Below the pieces are notes generated by a model. The model made no database searches, had not been told where the DNA came from, and was given only the letters and a program-made list of their open reading frames with translations. From Paraburkholderia caballeronis (GTDB lineage: Bacteria > Pseudomonadota > Gammaproteobacteria > Burkholderiales > Burkholderiaceae), in NCBI RefSeq assembly GCF_900104845.1, contig NZ_FNSR01000002.1:1550001-1614000 (forward strand): a DNA stretch of 64,000 nucleotides. Reading direction: 5' to 3'. The position numbers and the translations under genes were made by a program. Numbering within the stretch: position 1 is the stretch's first letter; the number at the start of each line of letters is the position of its first letter. Positions 26,374-35,347 of this stretch are shown in pieces.

Positions 26374-28470
26374 TCACGTCGCCGGGTCGTGTTCGCCCGG
26401 CCGGCGCAGCGCGTCGGCGTGCGGCGTCGCCGGGTGCCAGGACGGCAGGCCGGTGATTTCGCGCGTCAGGTGGCGCGCGGCCGACCAGAGCGGTGCGTCG
26501 GGCGAGCCGTCGGGCGGCGCGGGTACGTCGATGACGAGGCGCGGGCGGTCCGCGAGCGGCGGGCTCGCGCACAGTTCGTCCGCATACCGGTCGATGCACG
26601 CGGCGGCCTGTCGTTGAACCGTGCGCACCGCATCGACCGCTTCGCCGGGCGTTCTGGCGTCGAGCGCGACGCGAAGCGCATCGGCGGCCAGCATGATTTC
26701 GCGGCCTTGCGCGAGAATGGTTTGCGCGCGCATCGTCAGGCGAGGCTGCTCGCCTTCTTCCCAGTTCGGCTCGATCGCGACGCGCGCGAGCATGGCTTCG
26801 CAGTCGGCCAACGCGGTCCAGCTTTGCAACTGCCGCTGCGCGTACGACACGGGTTCGGCCATAGGCGGGTCTGCCGCCGGCGCATGCAGCAGCGCGGACA
26901 CCGACCGCAGCATCGACGCCAGCTTGAGCCGCAGCGCGTCGCTTTCGCCTTCGCGCCAGAACGCGATCTGGACGAACGTCGCGACCGCGACGCCGAGCAC
27001 GATGCCGACCATGCGGTCGCGGATCTCGGTGAGATTCGTGGTCGGCCCGAACTGTCCGAGCACCGCGAGCGAAAACGTGAACAGCAGTTGCACGCCCGCA
27101 TAACCGATGCGCTCGGAGCCGGCGGCGATCCACGCGGCCGCCGCCGCGATCGGCAGCACGAGCAGCAGCAGGCCGACGACGCTGTCGAGTTGCGGGATCA
27201 CGAATACGATCGCGAACAGCGCGAGCGCGCTGCCGCCGAGCGCGCCGGCCATGCGCAGCAACGCGCGTTGCGTCGATGCGCCAAGGCTCGGCAGCGCGAT
27301 GATCAGACAGGTCAGCATGATCGTGTGCACGCCCTGCCAGTCCGTCGCGTTGTAGAACGTGTACGACACCAGCACCGCGAGCAGCGTCTTCAGCGAGAAG
27401 CGCGCATAGGCCGGGTTGGTCCATGCGTCGGGCGCGAGCATCGGCTCCTGTGCGCTCGATTGGCCGGCCGGCACGCCGCGCGCGGACAAATCGCTCAACG
27501 CGTGCAGTGCGCGTTGCATGTCCATCACGGTATCGGATGTGTCGCCGGCGGACGGCGGCAACGTCGGGTCGATACGGTACGGCTGGTCCGCGGCGAGCGC
27601 CGTAGCCAGCGCGCGGCAGTTCGAGCGCAATGCGAGCAGCGCCGGCCGTTGCGCGTCGTTCGGCCGAAACGCGCTTGCCGATAACGTTGCGGCAGCCAGA
27701 TACAGACGCGACACCGTCGCGACCGACGCAAGCTGCCACGCCCGCGTGTCGCGATAGCGGGCATCGCGCATCGCCGCGAACCGCAGCAGCTTCTGCAACG
27801 TCAGCGCGCCTTGCTCGACGGCCTGCGGCGTGACCGGCGCGGGTCCGGGGCCGCCGTCGATCAGGTGCGTCAGTTGCGCGTCGACAGTGGATAACTGCCG
27901 CCGGATTTCCGCATGCAACTGGAGTTGCGGCTCGGCGGGCAGCAGCAGCGAATTGACGGCGAGCGCCAGCGCGATCGGGTAGTTCACCGCGACCCAGACC
28001 CACAGCACCGCGCGGATCAGCAGTTCGGCTTCGTCGGTCTGATCGACGAAGCTCTGCACGTAGATAATGACGATCGCGACGATGAAGAACACGATGCCGA
28101 TCTTCAGCACGCGCATCAGGTACACGCTCGCGAAGAACAGCGCGCTGGCGACGACGATGCGGATCAGCGGATAGTCGAACGTGAACTTCAGCAACAGGAT
28201 CGAACTGCCGATGGCGAGCGTCGAACCGACGATGAACATCAGGCCGACGAGCCGCGTAATTACCACGTTCGACTGCGTGACGTAGAACACCACCAGCAGC
28301 GACAGCGGCAGTTCCGGCACTTCGAGCGCGAGCGAAACGACGATCACGATCGCGCTTGTCAGCAGCGCGCGCAGCATCACGTTCGTGCGGCCCGGAAATG
28401 GCGCGAGTTCGGCGCGCAGGAATGCAAAGCCGCGGCGCAGCGGGTCCGGCAGGACATCGGTCAGGCGCAT
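26374..28470 (-). CDS. FUSC-family inner-membrane exporter (AaeB/fusaric-acid-resistance type)
   Basis: A 698-aa protein built from two membrane blocks, each of about five to six helices (residues about 30-180 and 365-500), each followed by a soluble helical region. This layout is typical of AaeB and fusaric acid resistance proteins, which export aromatic carboxylic acids. The second block begins ARFSLKTLLAVLVSYTFYNATDWQGVHTIMLTCLIIALPSLG, a family signature. It lies between the HlyD-type and outer-membrane genes with gaps of 9 and 2 bp. Aromatic acids are the likely substrates by family; this is inferred. Confidence 0.92.
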   Translation of the reverse strand: MRLTDVLPDPLRRGFAFLRAELAPFPGRTNVMLRALLTSAIVIVVSLALEVPELPLSLLVVFYVTQSNVVITRLVGLMFIVGSTLAIGSSILLLKFTFDYPLIRIVVASALFFASVYLMRVLKIGIVFFIVAIVIIYVQSFVDQTDEAELLIRAVLWVWVAVNYPIALALAVNSLLLPAEPQLQLHAEIRRQLSTVDAQLTHLIDGGPGPAPVTPQAVEQGALTLQKLLRFAAMRDARYRDTRAWQLASVATVSRLYLAAATLSASAFRPNDAQRPALLALRSNCRALATALAADQPYRIDPTLPPSAGDTSDTVMDMQRALHALSDLSARGVPAGQSSAQEPMLAPDAWTNPAYARFSLKTLLAVLVSYTFYNATDWQGVHTIMLTCLIIALPSLGASTQRALLRMAGALGGSALALFAIVFVIPQLDSVVGLLLLVLPIAAAAAWIAAGSERIGYAGVQLLFTFSLAVLGQFGPTTNLTEIRDRMVGIVLGVAVATFVQIAFWREGESDALRLKLASMLRSVSALLHAPAADPPMAEPVSYAQRQLQSWTALADCEAMLARVAIEPNWEEGEQPRLTMRAQTILAQGREIMLAADALRVALDARTPGEAVDAVRTVQRQAAACIDRYADELCASPPLADRPRLVIDVPAPPDGSPDAPLWSAARHLTREITGLPSWHPATPHADALRRPGEHDPAT

Positions 28471-28479
28471 GGGTCGGCC

Positions 28480-29565
28480 TCAGCGGCGGCCGGCGTCGTC
28501 GCCGCGCGCTGGATGCAGCACGGCGACCGCGGACGTGCCGACGCGAAACAGAACCGGGTCCGGCTGCTCGATCCGGATCTTGACCGGAAAGCGTTGCGCG
28601 ACGTGGACCCAGTTGAGCGTGCGCTCGATGTGCGGCAGGCCGCCGGGCAACGCGAGGCCGCCTTCGTTCGGCAGCACGCCGTAGCTGATGGAATCGACGG
28701 TGCCGCGAAAGCGCCGGCCGCTGTCGCTCAACAGATAGACGGTGGCCGGCGTGCCGGCCGCGATCCCCTTCAGTTCGGTCTCGCGAAAATTGGCGACCAC
28801 GTACCACTGCCGCGTGTCGATCAGCGTGAACACCGGTTTGAGCGCGGACGCGAATTGTCCCGCCGACGTTTTCAACGACACGACCCGCCCGTCGAACGGC
28901 GCGCGCACGGTCGCGAATTCCAGGTTCAGCGCGGCGATCGCGATCTCGGCTTCGACGACCGCCCGCTGCGCGACGAGCGCATCGACGCCGCTGACCGCCG
29001 CGGCGGCCTGCTGCGCCTGCAACTCGGCCGCCGCAAGCTCGGCCTGCGTCGCGCGCTGTGCGGTGCGCGCGACATCGACGTCCTGTGCGGACACGTACCC
29101 GCCGGACAGCAGCGGCGCGGTGCGATGCAGCGTGTCGGTCGCCTGCGTGGCGGCGGCGCGCGCGCGTTCGACGGCCGCGCGCACGGACTGCGCGTTGTAC
29201 TGCTGCGCGTCGACGGTGCGCCGGGTCAGCCCGATCTGCCGGTCGAGCGCGACGAGGCTCGCCTTCGCGCGCGTCAGCGCGGCCTCGTAAGGACGCGGAT
29301 CGATCTGGAGCAACAGGTCGCCGCGCCGGACCGCCTGGTTGTCGCGGACCGCCAGTTCGGCGATGCGTCCGCTGACCTCGGGCACCACGTCGATCGTGTC
29401 GGCATAGACATACGCGTCGTCGGTGCGCGGCGCGGCGTCGAGCAGGCGGATCACGAACACGAGCACGAGCAGCGTCGCCGCGACGAGCAGGATCGCGAAA
29501 TACTTCCCATAGCGGGCGAGGCCCGTGTTCCGCGTCGCCATCGCATCCCCGTTGCCCGCGCTCAT
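28480..29565 (-). CDS. HlyD-family periplasmic adaptor (AaeA/EmrA type)
   Basis: A 361-aa membrane-fusion protein: one N-terminal anchor helix (YFAILLVAATLLVLVFVIRLL), a biotinyl-lipoyl half motif (TDDAYVYADTIDVVPEVSGRIAELAVRDNQAVRRGDLLLQIDPRPY), a long alpha-hairpin and the second lipoyl half (FATVRAPFDGRVVSLKTSAGQFA). It bridges the FUSC exporter and the outer-membrane factor. The ATG at 29565 is chosen because it overlaps the stop of the DUF1656 gene in the ATGA arrangement; an earlier Met at 29586 would extend into that gene. Confidence 0.93.
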   Translation of the reverse strand: MSAGNGDAMATRNTGLARYGKYFAILLVAATLLVLVFVIRLLDAAPRTDDAYVYADTIDVVPEVSGRIAELAVRDNQAVRRGDLLLQIDPRPYEAALTRAKASLVALDRQIGLTRRTVDAQQYNAQSVRAAVERARAAATQATDTLHRTAPLLSGGYVSAQDVDVARTAQRATQAELAAAELQAQQAAAAVSGVDALVAQRAVVEAEIAIAALNLEFATVRAPFDGRVVSLKTSAGQFASALKPVFTLIDTRQWYVVANFRETELKGIAAGTPATVYLLSDSGRRFRGTVDSISYGVLPNEGGLALPGGLPHIERTLNWVHVAQRFPVKIRIEQPDPVLFRVGTSAVAVLHPARGDDAGRR

Positions 29566-29846
29566 TGTCGAAAGAAGATCAGCCATGCGATCGATGCGAA
29601 CAGCGTGGCGAGCGCGGGATAGACCAGTGCGGGCGCGACGACGCGGCGGTTTTCAGGACCGGGCAGACGCGCGAGAACCCGATACGCGGCCACGGCCAGC
29701 GCGACGCCCGCGACGATGCAGAACAGCCAGTCGGGGAAATACGCGCCGAGCACGTTGACGGACGGCGCGCAGCCCGTCTCCAGCAGTCCCGCTGCGATGG
29801 CGGCGCTGGCCGCCCGCGCGATGCGCCGCGTTTCCAAAACCCGCAT
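29562..29846 (-). CDS. DUF1656 small membrane protein (AaeX-like)
   Basis: A 94-aa protein of the DUF1656 group that accompanies FUSC pumps. The conserved start of the domain is VNVLGAYFPDWLFCIVAGVALAVAAYRVL, followed by a second hydrophobic helix (VYPALATLFASIAWLIFF). A leading stretch ends LLETGCAPS, which could be a lipobox. It overlaps the HlyD gene by 4 nt and follows the small monooxygenase gene by 6 bp. Its molecular role is unknown. Confidence 0.85.
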   Translation of the reverse strand: MRVLETRRIARAASAAIAAGLLETGCAPSVNVLGAYFPDWLFCIVAGVALAVAAYRVLARLPGPENRRVVAPALVYPALATLFASIAWLIFFRQ

Positions 29847-29852
29847 GCCTGC

Positions 29853-30155
29853 CTACGCGTCGTTCTTCAGGCCCAGCACGTCGACGAGTTCGATCGCCGG
29901 CGCGGCGGCGAACAGTTCGGCCGCGCGCGCCATCAACGCCTGCCCGATCGGGCCGGACAGATGCGCGTCGCGGTCGGCGGCGGATGCGAACGCGTCGAAG
30001 ATGCCGAACGTCGAGTCGGAGAGCCGCAGCGCGAACCAGATCGGCGTGGTCGTTTCCCGGTTCGCCATCTCCAGCGCCTGCGCGAGAAATGCCGCTACGG
30101 CCTCTTCGTGGCCGGGTTTTGCTTCGAACCTTGCGTATAGCGCGTAGCGGATCAT
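29853..30155 (-). CDS. Antibiotic-biosynthesis-monooxygenase-fold (ABM) small protein
   Basis: A 100-aa single-domain protein with the ABM/YgiN ferredoxin-like fold: RYALYARFEAKPGHEEAVAAFLAQALEMA and PIWFALRLSDSTFGIFDAFASAADRDAHLSGPIGQAL. Members act on quinones or other aromatic compounds, or have no known substrate. GGAG lies 7 nt before the ATG at 30155. It is the first gene of the efflux operon, 6 bp before the DUF1656 gene, which suggests that it modifies or protects against the same aromatic compounds the pump exports. Confidence 0.85.
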   Translation of the reverse strand: MIRYALYARFEAKPGHEEAVAAFLAQALEMANRETTTPIWFALRLSDSTFGIFDAFASAADRDAHLSGPIGQALMARAAELFAAAPAIELVDVLGLKNDA

Positions 30156-30442
30156 CTTTGCTCTCCGGGGTCGTGCGGCGTCGCGAAAAAACGATACGTG
30201 GATCGGCGCGCGAACGATTGCCGCTTCTTGCTCGAATTTGACGATGGATGCTTTTGTGGTCGCCGTGCTTTTACGCATCGCGAGCACCGCAAAAGAACAG
30301 CCCCGCCCGCCGTGTCCAGGCGAGCGGGTTGTGGACTATGATCCCCATGCTCGCGGATCGAAGAAGAAACGACCGGCCCACGCACACGGCGCGCGTCGGC
30401 CATCCATCGGCCATGCACGGCGCGCAAGCCCGGAGACAGACC

Positions 30443-32098
30443 TTGAAAACGATCACCGTCACGCTCGTGCTGCTCGGATGCGTCATCGCGGGCAGCTTCA
30501 TCAAGCGCGCCGCCCGGATTCCGCTGCCCGTCGCGCTGGTGCAGATCGCGACCGGCGCGCTGGTCGCGGAGGTGTTCGACTTCCGGGTTACCGTCGCCCC
30601 CGATGTGTTTCTGCTGCTGTTCGTCGCGCCGCTGCTGTTCCTCGACGGCTGGCGGATCTCGAAGGAGGGGCTGTTTCGCGACAGGTGGACGATCGGCGCG
30701 CTCGCGCTCGGCCTCGTCGTGTTCACCGTCGTCGGCGCGGGCTGCTTCATTCACTGGCTGATTCCGCTGATGCCGCTGCCCGTCGCGTTCGCGCTCGCGG
30801 CCACGCTTTCGCCGACCGACGCGGTCGCGGTGTCGGCCATCGCGGCGCGCGTGCCGGTGCCGCAGCGGTTGATGCGCGTGCTGGAAGGCGAGGCGCTGCT
30901 GAACGATGCGTCGGGGCTCGTCTGCCTTCGTTTCGCGATCGCGGCGGCCGTAACCGGCTCGTTCTCGCTGGTCGAAGCGGGCGGGACGTTTCTGTGGCTG
31001 GTCGCGGGCGGCGTCGCCGCGGGCGTGGTCGTGACGCTCGTCGCGAACGCGGCGAAGGACTGGGCCGCGACCCGCTTCGGCGAGGACACCGGCACGCAGA
31101 TCCTGATCAGCCTGCTGCTGCCGTTTGCGTCGTACGTCGTGGCCGACCGGCTCGCGGCGTCGGGCATCCTCGCCGCCGTGACCGCCGGCATCGTGATGAG
31201 CTACGAGGAACTGGCGGGCAGGGCGCTCGCGGGGACGCGCATTCGCCGCGCCGCCGTGTGGGATGCGTTGCAGTTCGCCGGCAACGGCGTGGTGTTCGTG
31301 CTGCTCGGGCAGCAGTTGACGGGCGTGATCGCCCGCGCCGGTCAGGCGGTCGAGCAGACCGGCCGGCACGCGGAAGGATGGCTGCTCGTGTACGTCGCGG
31401 CGGTCAGCGGCGTGCTGTTCGTGCTGCGTTCGCTGTGGGCATGGACCACGCTGCGGCTGATCGCGTTTCGCGCCGGCCGTGGCGCTCCGATGACGATTCG
31501 CGCGCCGGGCTGGCGCGTGGTCGCGGTGACGTCGCTGGCCGGCGTGCGGGGCGCGGTGACGCTGTCCGGCGCGATGGCGCTGCCGCTGTTTCTCGCGGAC
31601 GGCTCGCCGTTTCCGGCGCGCGATCTGGCGATCCTGATCGCCGCGGGCGTCATCATCGTGACGCTGATCGCGGCGAACGTCGGTTTGCCCCATGCGTTGC
31701 GCGGCATCGACGTGTCGCCCGGCACGCGCGAGCAGCGGCAGGAGGACGAAGCGCGCTGCGCGGCCGCGCGCGCGGCGATCGAAGCGGTGACGCGCGCGCT
31801 CGGCGAAGCGGAGAAGGACGCGGACGAGGCCGATTTTTTCGCCCAGGCCGGCGCGCGGCTCATCGCGCATTATCGCGAGCAGATCGAACTGCACGTGCGT
31901 TCGGGCGCGGACTCGGCGCGCGGCCTGAAGATCGACGCGAGCGAGCGCGAGTTGCGTCTGCTCGCGCTCGGCGCGGAGCGCGAAGAGCTTTATCGGTTCG
32001 CCCGCCTCGGCCGCCTGACGGACGAACAGACCCGCCATCTGGTGCGGGAGATCGACTTGCAGGAGTCGCGGTTCAGTGTCCATCGTCCGCGCGACTGA
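30443..32098 (+). CDS. Na+/H+ antiporter, CPA1 family
   Basis: A 551-aa polytopic membrane protein with about 12 helices and a cytoplasmic C-terminal tail of about 130 residues. The ion-binding helix reads LAATLSPTDAVAVSAIAARVPVP with the family ND/TD motif, followed by LEGEALLNDASGLV, and LAGVRGAVTLSGAMALPL later. It exchanges cytosolic Na+ (or K+) for protons. The start is taken at TTG 30443 because GGAG lies 8 nt upstream and relatives begin with an equivalent TITVTLVLLGC segment; an ATG at 30413 is the alternative. Confidence 0.85.
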   Translation: MKTITVTLVLLGCVIAGSFIKRAARIPLPVALVQIATGALVAEVFDFRVTVAPDVFLLLFVAPLLFLDGWRISKEGLFRDRWTIGALALGLVVFTVVGAGCFIHWLIPLMPLPVAFALAATLSPTDAVAVSAIAARVPVPQRLMRVLEGEALLNDASGLVCLRFAIAAAVTGSFSLVEAGGTFLWLVAGGVAAGVVVTLVANAAKDWAATRFGEDTGTQILISLLLPFASYVVADRLAASGILAAVTAGIVMSYEELAGRALAGTRIRRAAVWDALQFAGNGVVFVLLGQQLTGVIARAGQAVEQTGRHAEGWLLVYVAAVSGVLFVLRSLWAWTTLRLIAFRAGRGAPMTIRAPGWRVVAVTSLAGVRGAVTLSGAMALPLFLADGSPFPARDLAILIAAGVIIVTLIAANVGLPHALRGIDVSPGTREQRQEDEARCAAARAAIEAVTRALGEAEKDADEADFFAQAGARLIAHYREQIELHVRSGADSARGLKIDASERELRLLALGAEREELYRFARLGRLTDEQTRHLVREIDLQESRFSVHRPRD

Positions 32099-32147
32099 AA
32101 CTTCGCGGCCGCCGCGCAGCGTCGATGGTGTGCGATCGCGCCTCTCG

Positions 32148-33539
32148 CTAACCGTGCATCATCCATCCGCCCGCCGCCATGGCCGCCTGGCGCAACGCTT
32201 CCGACCACGCGGGATACGGATGGCAGACTCGCGCGAAGTCCTCGCAGATCATCGACGCCTCCATCGCGACGGCGACCTGCGAAACCAGTTCGGCCGCGCC
32301 CGCGCCGATCAGATGCGCGCCGGCGATCAGGTTCGTGCGGGCATCGACCAGCAGCTTCACGAAGCCTTCCGGCGCGCGATGGATCGCGGCATGCGCGTTC
32401 GCGGCGAGCGCGCAGCGGCCGACCTTGTACGGCACGCCGCCGAACCGAAGCTCGTCCTCGGTCTTGCCGATCGTCGCGACCTCGGGGCTCGTGTAGAGCA
32501 CGGCCGGCATGGACGAATAGTCGACGAAACCGGGCAGGCCCGCGATCTGTTCCGCGCACGCGATCGCTTCTTCTTCCGCCTTCGTCATCGACATCGGGCC
32601 GATGGCGGCGTCGCCGACGGTCCAGATTCCGGTCGAAGCGTGTCGTTGAGGCAATGCGCCGTCGCGGTCCGGCCACATGCCGACGCTCGCGAGGTTCAGC
32701 CCCGCGGTCGATGCGCGGCGGCCGATCGCGATCAGCACCGCGTCCGCATCGAGCGTGGCTGGCGCGTTGTCCTGCGGGACGCGCAGCGCGAGCGACACGC
32801 CGTCGGCGCGCGTGTCGATGCGCACGACCTCGGTCGATAGCCGGATGCCGATGCCCTGCCGCCTTAGCGCGCGGTCGAGCGCGGCCGCGATTTCGTGATC
32901 GAGCCAGTGGCAGATGCGCTCGCGGCGCTCGACGAGCGTCACGCGGGCGCCGAGACGACGCCAGAGGGACCCGAGTTCGACGCCGGCCGCGCCGGCGCCG
33001 ACGATGGCGAGATGCCGGGGGATCCGGTCGAGCGACAACGCGTCGGTGGAATCGAGAATCCGCGCGTGATCGAATGCGGCAGCCGCGAGCGGAATCGGCT
33101 CGGAGCCGGTCGCGATCACGATGGCCGGCGCGGACAACGTCTGCTGTGCGCCGTTCATCGACGTGACGATGACCCTGCCCGCGCCGTCGAGCCGCGCATG
33201 TCCGCCGGCGAGCGTGACGTGCTGCGCGCGAAGCCGTTGGCGGACCTGCGCGGACAGCTTCTGCACCGTCGCCGTTTTATGGGCCATCAGCCGCGCGAGG
33301 TCGAGGGTCGGCGGACCGTCGATTCCCAGCGCGGCGTGTTTTCGTCTGCGGCCCGCGTCGTAGAGCGCGGACGCGTGAAGCAGCAGCCGCGACGGAACGC
33401 AGCCGGTGCGGAGGCCCGCTCCGCCGATATCCGGTCCGCGTTCGACGCACGCGACCTGGAGGCCGAGCTGGCTCGCGCGAATCGCGGTGTTGTATCCGCC
33501 CGCGCCGCATCCGATGACAATCACGTCGTATCGATTCAT
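32148..33539 (-). CDS. Dihydrolipoyl-dehydrogenase-like FAD protein lacking one redox cysteine
   Basis: A 463-aa protein with the full class-I pyridine-nucleotide disulfide reductase layout. The FAD site is VIVIGCGAGGYNTAIRASQLG (residues 7-27), the NAD site is HLAIVGAGAAGVELGSLWRRLG, the second FAD motif is IWTVGDA, and the dimerisation domain is C-terminal. The redox-centre motif, normally GGTCLNVGC, reads GGAGLRTGC: the first Cys is Gly42 while Cys47 remains. Near the C-terminus the catalytic His of CHAHPTLSE aligns with Tyr in CHPYPAWSE. Normal lipoamide chemistry is therefore unlikely. No dehydrogenase-complex E1/E2 genes are nearby. It is convergent with the antiporter gene. Confidence 0.87.
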   Translation of the reverse strand: MNRYDVIVIGCGAGGYNTAIRASQLGLQVACVERGPDIGGAGLRTGCVPSRLLLHASALYDAGRRRKHAALGIDGPPTLDLARLMAHKTATVQKLSAQVRQRLRAQHVTLAGGHARLDGAGRVIVTSMNGAQQTLSAPAIVIATGSEPIPLAAAAFDHARILDSTDALSLDRIPRHLAIVGAGAAGVELGSLWRRLGARVTLVERRERICHWLDHEIAAALDRALRRQGIGIRLSTEVVRIDTRADGVSLALRVPQDNAPATLDADAVLIAIGRRASTAGLNLASVGMWPDRDGALPQRHASTGIWTVGDAAIGPMSMTKAEEEAIACAEQIAGLPGFVDYSSMPAVLYTSPEVATIGKTEDELRFGGVPYKVGRCALAANAHAAIHRAPEGFVKLLVDARTNLIAGAHLIGAGAAELVSQVAVAMEASMICEDFARVCHPYPAWSEALRQAAMAAGGWMMHG

Positions 33540-33886
33540 CCGGCCTGTCCCGTGGAATTCCGTCGGCGAGGAGCGATGAATGGGGGAAACATTCGTCCTC
33601 GCGGCCACGGAAACGGGGCGGCGAAGCAGGGACGTATGCCGAACATAACAGCGCGAACGCGCGCCGGATTGAACGCTCATGCGCGTGGTGGTCGATATTT
33701 GACCGCGTATGCAAGGGTTATTCGCGATTCCGGTCGAATGACGGGACGATAGCTTTCATCGGCGCATTGCGCCGCCATACGCTGATATATCGAGAGTGGA
33801 AAATGTCGTCGTGGTAAATTCGGATTCCAGAATTCGTGTCACGCGGATTGCCATGCATTCGATTTATCTGCCGAGCGGAGCCGATG
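33540..33886. other. 347-bp divergent region between lpd-like and AraC genes
   Basis: No gene is apparent. The stretch is AT-richer than the average of the window. It contains a 6-bp-arm dyad CGGCGC-ATT-GCGCCG at 33760-33774 and several TA-rich words (for example around 33780-33800) that could be promoter elements for the AraC gene. Confidence 0.5.
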
Positions 33887-34834
33887 ATGACCGGGCTACA
33901 GCATGACGGTGCCGAAGCGCCGAAGCTCGTCTCGATCGACGAGATCATGCACGTGCTGTCGCATCGCCCTACCGCGACGACGCGCGAGCGCAACTGGGCC
34001 GGCGTCACGGTCGACATGTACGCGCCGCTCTCCAACATATCGGAGCGTTATCCGCCGCTCGATCATCATCTGATCTGCTATTGCCCGACCGGAACCGCGC
34101 GTCTCGTTCAGGGGCGGGGCGGGATCGTCCACGAAGGCGTCGTGTGCGCCGGCGTGTCGATGCTGATGCCGGCCGGCTACGACTCGCTGTGGGAAGGGCA
34201 TGCGTCCGCGACGGCGCGGCTGCGCATCCCGACCGGGCTGATCGCGGCGGCCGGCGAACAGTTGGGACGCCGCAGCACGTCGCAGGTCGAGATCCGCAAC
34301 GTGTTCGAAACGCGCGACGCCGTGATCGGCCACATCGCGCAGATCCTGATCGCGGAACTCGAACGCAAGCCGCATCCCGCGCAGGCGCTGCTCGTCGATT
34401 GCGTGTCGGCCGCGCTGGCCGCGCATCTGCTGCGCAGCTACAACGGCTTCGAGCCGGTCGCGGAGCAGGCGTTGCCCGCGTTGAGCCGGGTCGAACTGGC
34501 CCGGCTGACCGAATACATCGAGGACAATCTGGACCGTCCGATCGGGCTCGGCGAACTGGCGGGCGTCGTGAACGTGAGCCGCTTCCACTTCAGCCGTCTG
34601 TTCAAGCGAAGCATGGGAATGACGGCGATCAGCTATGTCGAGCAATGCCGGATTCGGCGCGCCCAGACGCTGATCCTGGAGACCGTCATTCCGCTTTCGG
34701 AGATCGCGCTGATGACGGGTTTCGCGGATCAGAGCCACTTCACGAGGCGTTTCCATCGCCACGTCGGCTGCACGCCCGCGACGTTCGCTCGCGAGCATGG
34801 GCGACGGAGGTCGGCGGGCGGCGGGCGTAGCTGA
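33887..34834 (+). CDS. AraC-family transcriptional regulator
   Basis: A 315-aa regulator. The N-terminal ~200 residues are a cupin-like effector domain of the AraC-binding-like type. The C-terminal double HTH starts at about residue 215 with LARLTEYIEDNLDRPIGLGELAGVVNVSRFHFSRLFKRSMGMTAISYVEQCRIRRAQTLIL and continues LSEIALMTGFADQSHFTRRFHRHVGCTPATF. Tandem ATGs occur at 33884 and 33887; GGAG at 33877 favours the second. It ends next to the DoxX gene (convergent, no gap) and its target is unknown; the divergent lpd-like gene is a candidate. Confidence 0.9.
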   Translation: MTGLQHDGAEAPKLVSIDEIMHVLSHRPTATTRERNWAGVTVDMYAPLSNISERYPPLDHHLICYCPTGTARLVQGRGGIVHEGVVCAGVSMLMPAGYDSLWEGHASATARLRIPTGLIAAAGEQLGRRSTSQVEIRNVFETRDAVIGHIAQILIAELERKPHPAQALLVDCVSAALAAHLLRSYNGFEPVAEQALPALSRVELARLTEYIEDNLDRPIGLGELAGVVNVSRFHFSRLFKRSMGMTAISYVEQCRIRRAQTLILETVIPLSEIALMTGFADQSHFTRRFHRHVGCTPATFAREHGRRRSAGGGRS

Positions 34835-35347
34835 TCAGCGCCGGGTTTCGATATCGCGCCGGTGCTGCCCGCGGTCGATCAGGCGATCCAGCGACAGCGG
34901 GCCGGGTCCGAGCGCCATGATGCCGACCGCAAGCGATGCCCAGTAGAGGTGGAAATTCGCCCAGCCATCGGGAAACACCAGTTGAATCACGCCGGTCATC
35001 AGCAGCAGCGCGAGCGCGGCCAGCCTCGTGGCGAGTCCCAGCAGCAGTAAAACCGGAAGCGCGATTTCCGCCACGGCGACGATGAACGCAATCGTATCCG
35101 GCGCGGGAAAGCCGTATGCCGCGCCGAACACGTGGACCTTGAACTGGTTCTCGAACAGATAGAGCGTGGCGGGCGAGATCGACAGGAATCCGTCCCATCG
35201 CGTGCGGCCCGACCGAAGGAACGGCAGCGCAAGCGCGAGCCGCAGCAGCGGCGGCGCGACGAGCCAGGCAACCGACTGGATGCGCTCCAGCGCCGGGCGG
35301 AGCAGCGATTCGACACGGCTTTTCGCCGGGCGGACGAACGGATTCAT
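34835..35347 (-). CDS. DoxX-family membrane protein of the bufferin operon
   Basis: A 170-aa inner-membrane protein with four hydrophobic helices and the DoxX pattern (LLRLALALPFLRSGRTRWDGF, ending in LYWASLAVGIMALGPGPLSLDRLI). DoxX-type proteins are frequent partners of DUF692/DUF2063 gene pairs. It overlaps bufC by 4 nt (ATGA) and is the last gene of the operon, ending head-on against the AraC gene. Its role in the peptide pathway is unknown, perhaps membrane redox or export. Confidence 0.88.
   Translation of the reverse strand: MNPFVRPAKSRVESLLRPALERIQSVAWLVAPPLLRLALALPFLRSGRTRWDGFLSISPATLYLFENQFKVHVFGAAYGFPAPDTIAFIVAVAEIALPVLLLLGLATRLAALALLLMTGVIQLVFPDGWANFHLYWASLAVGIMALGPGPLSLDRLIDRGQHRRDIETRR

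Noticed and set aside
26372..28807. Upstream extension of the outer-membrane-factor frame
   Set aside because: It overlaps the FUSC gene out of frame; the lipoprotein start at 26371 directly after the FUSC stop is far better supported.
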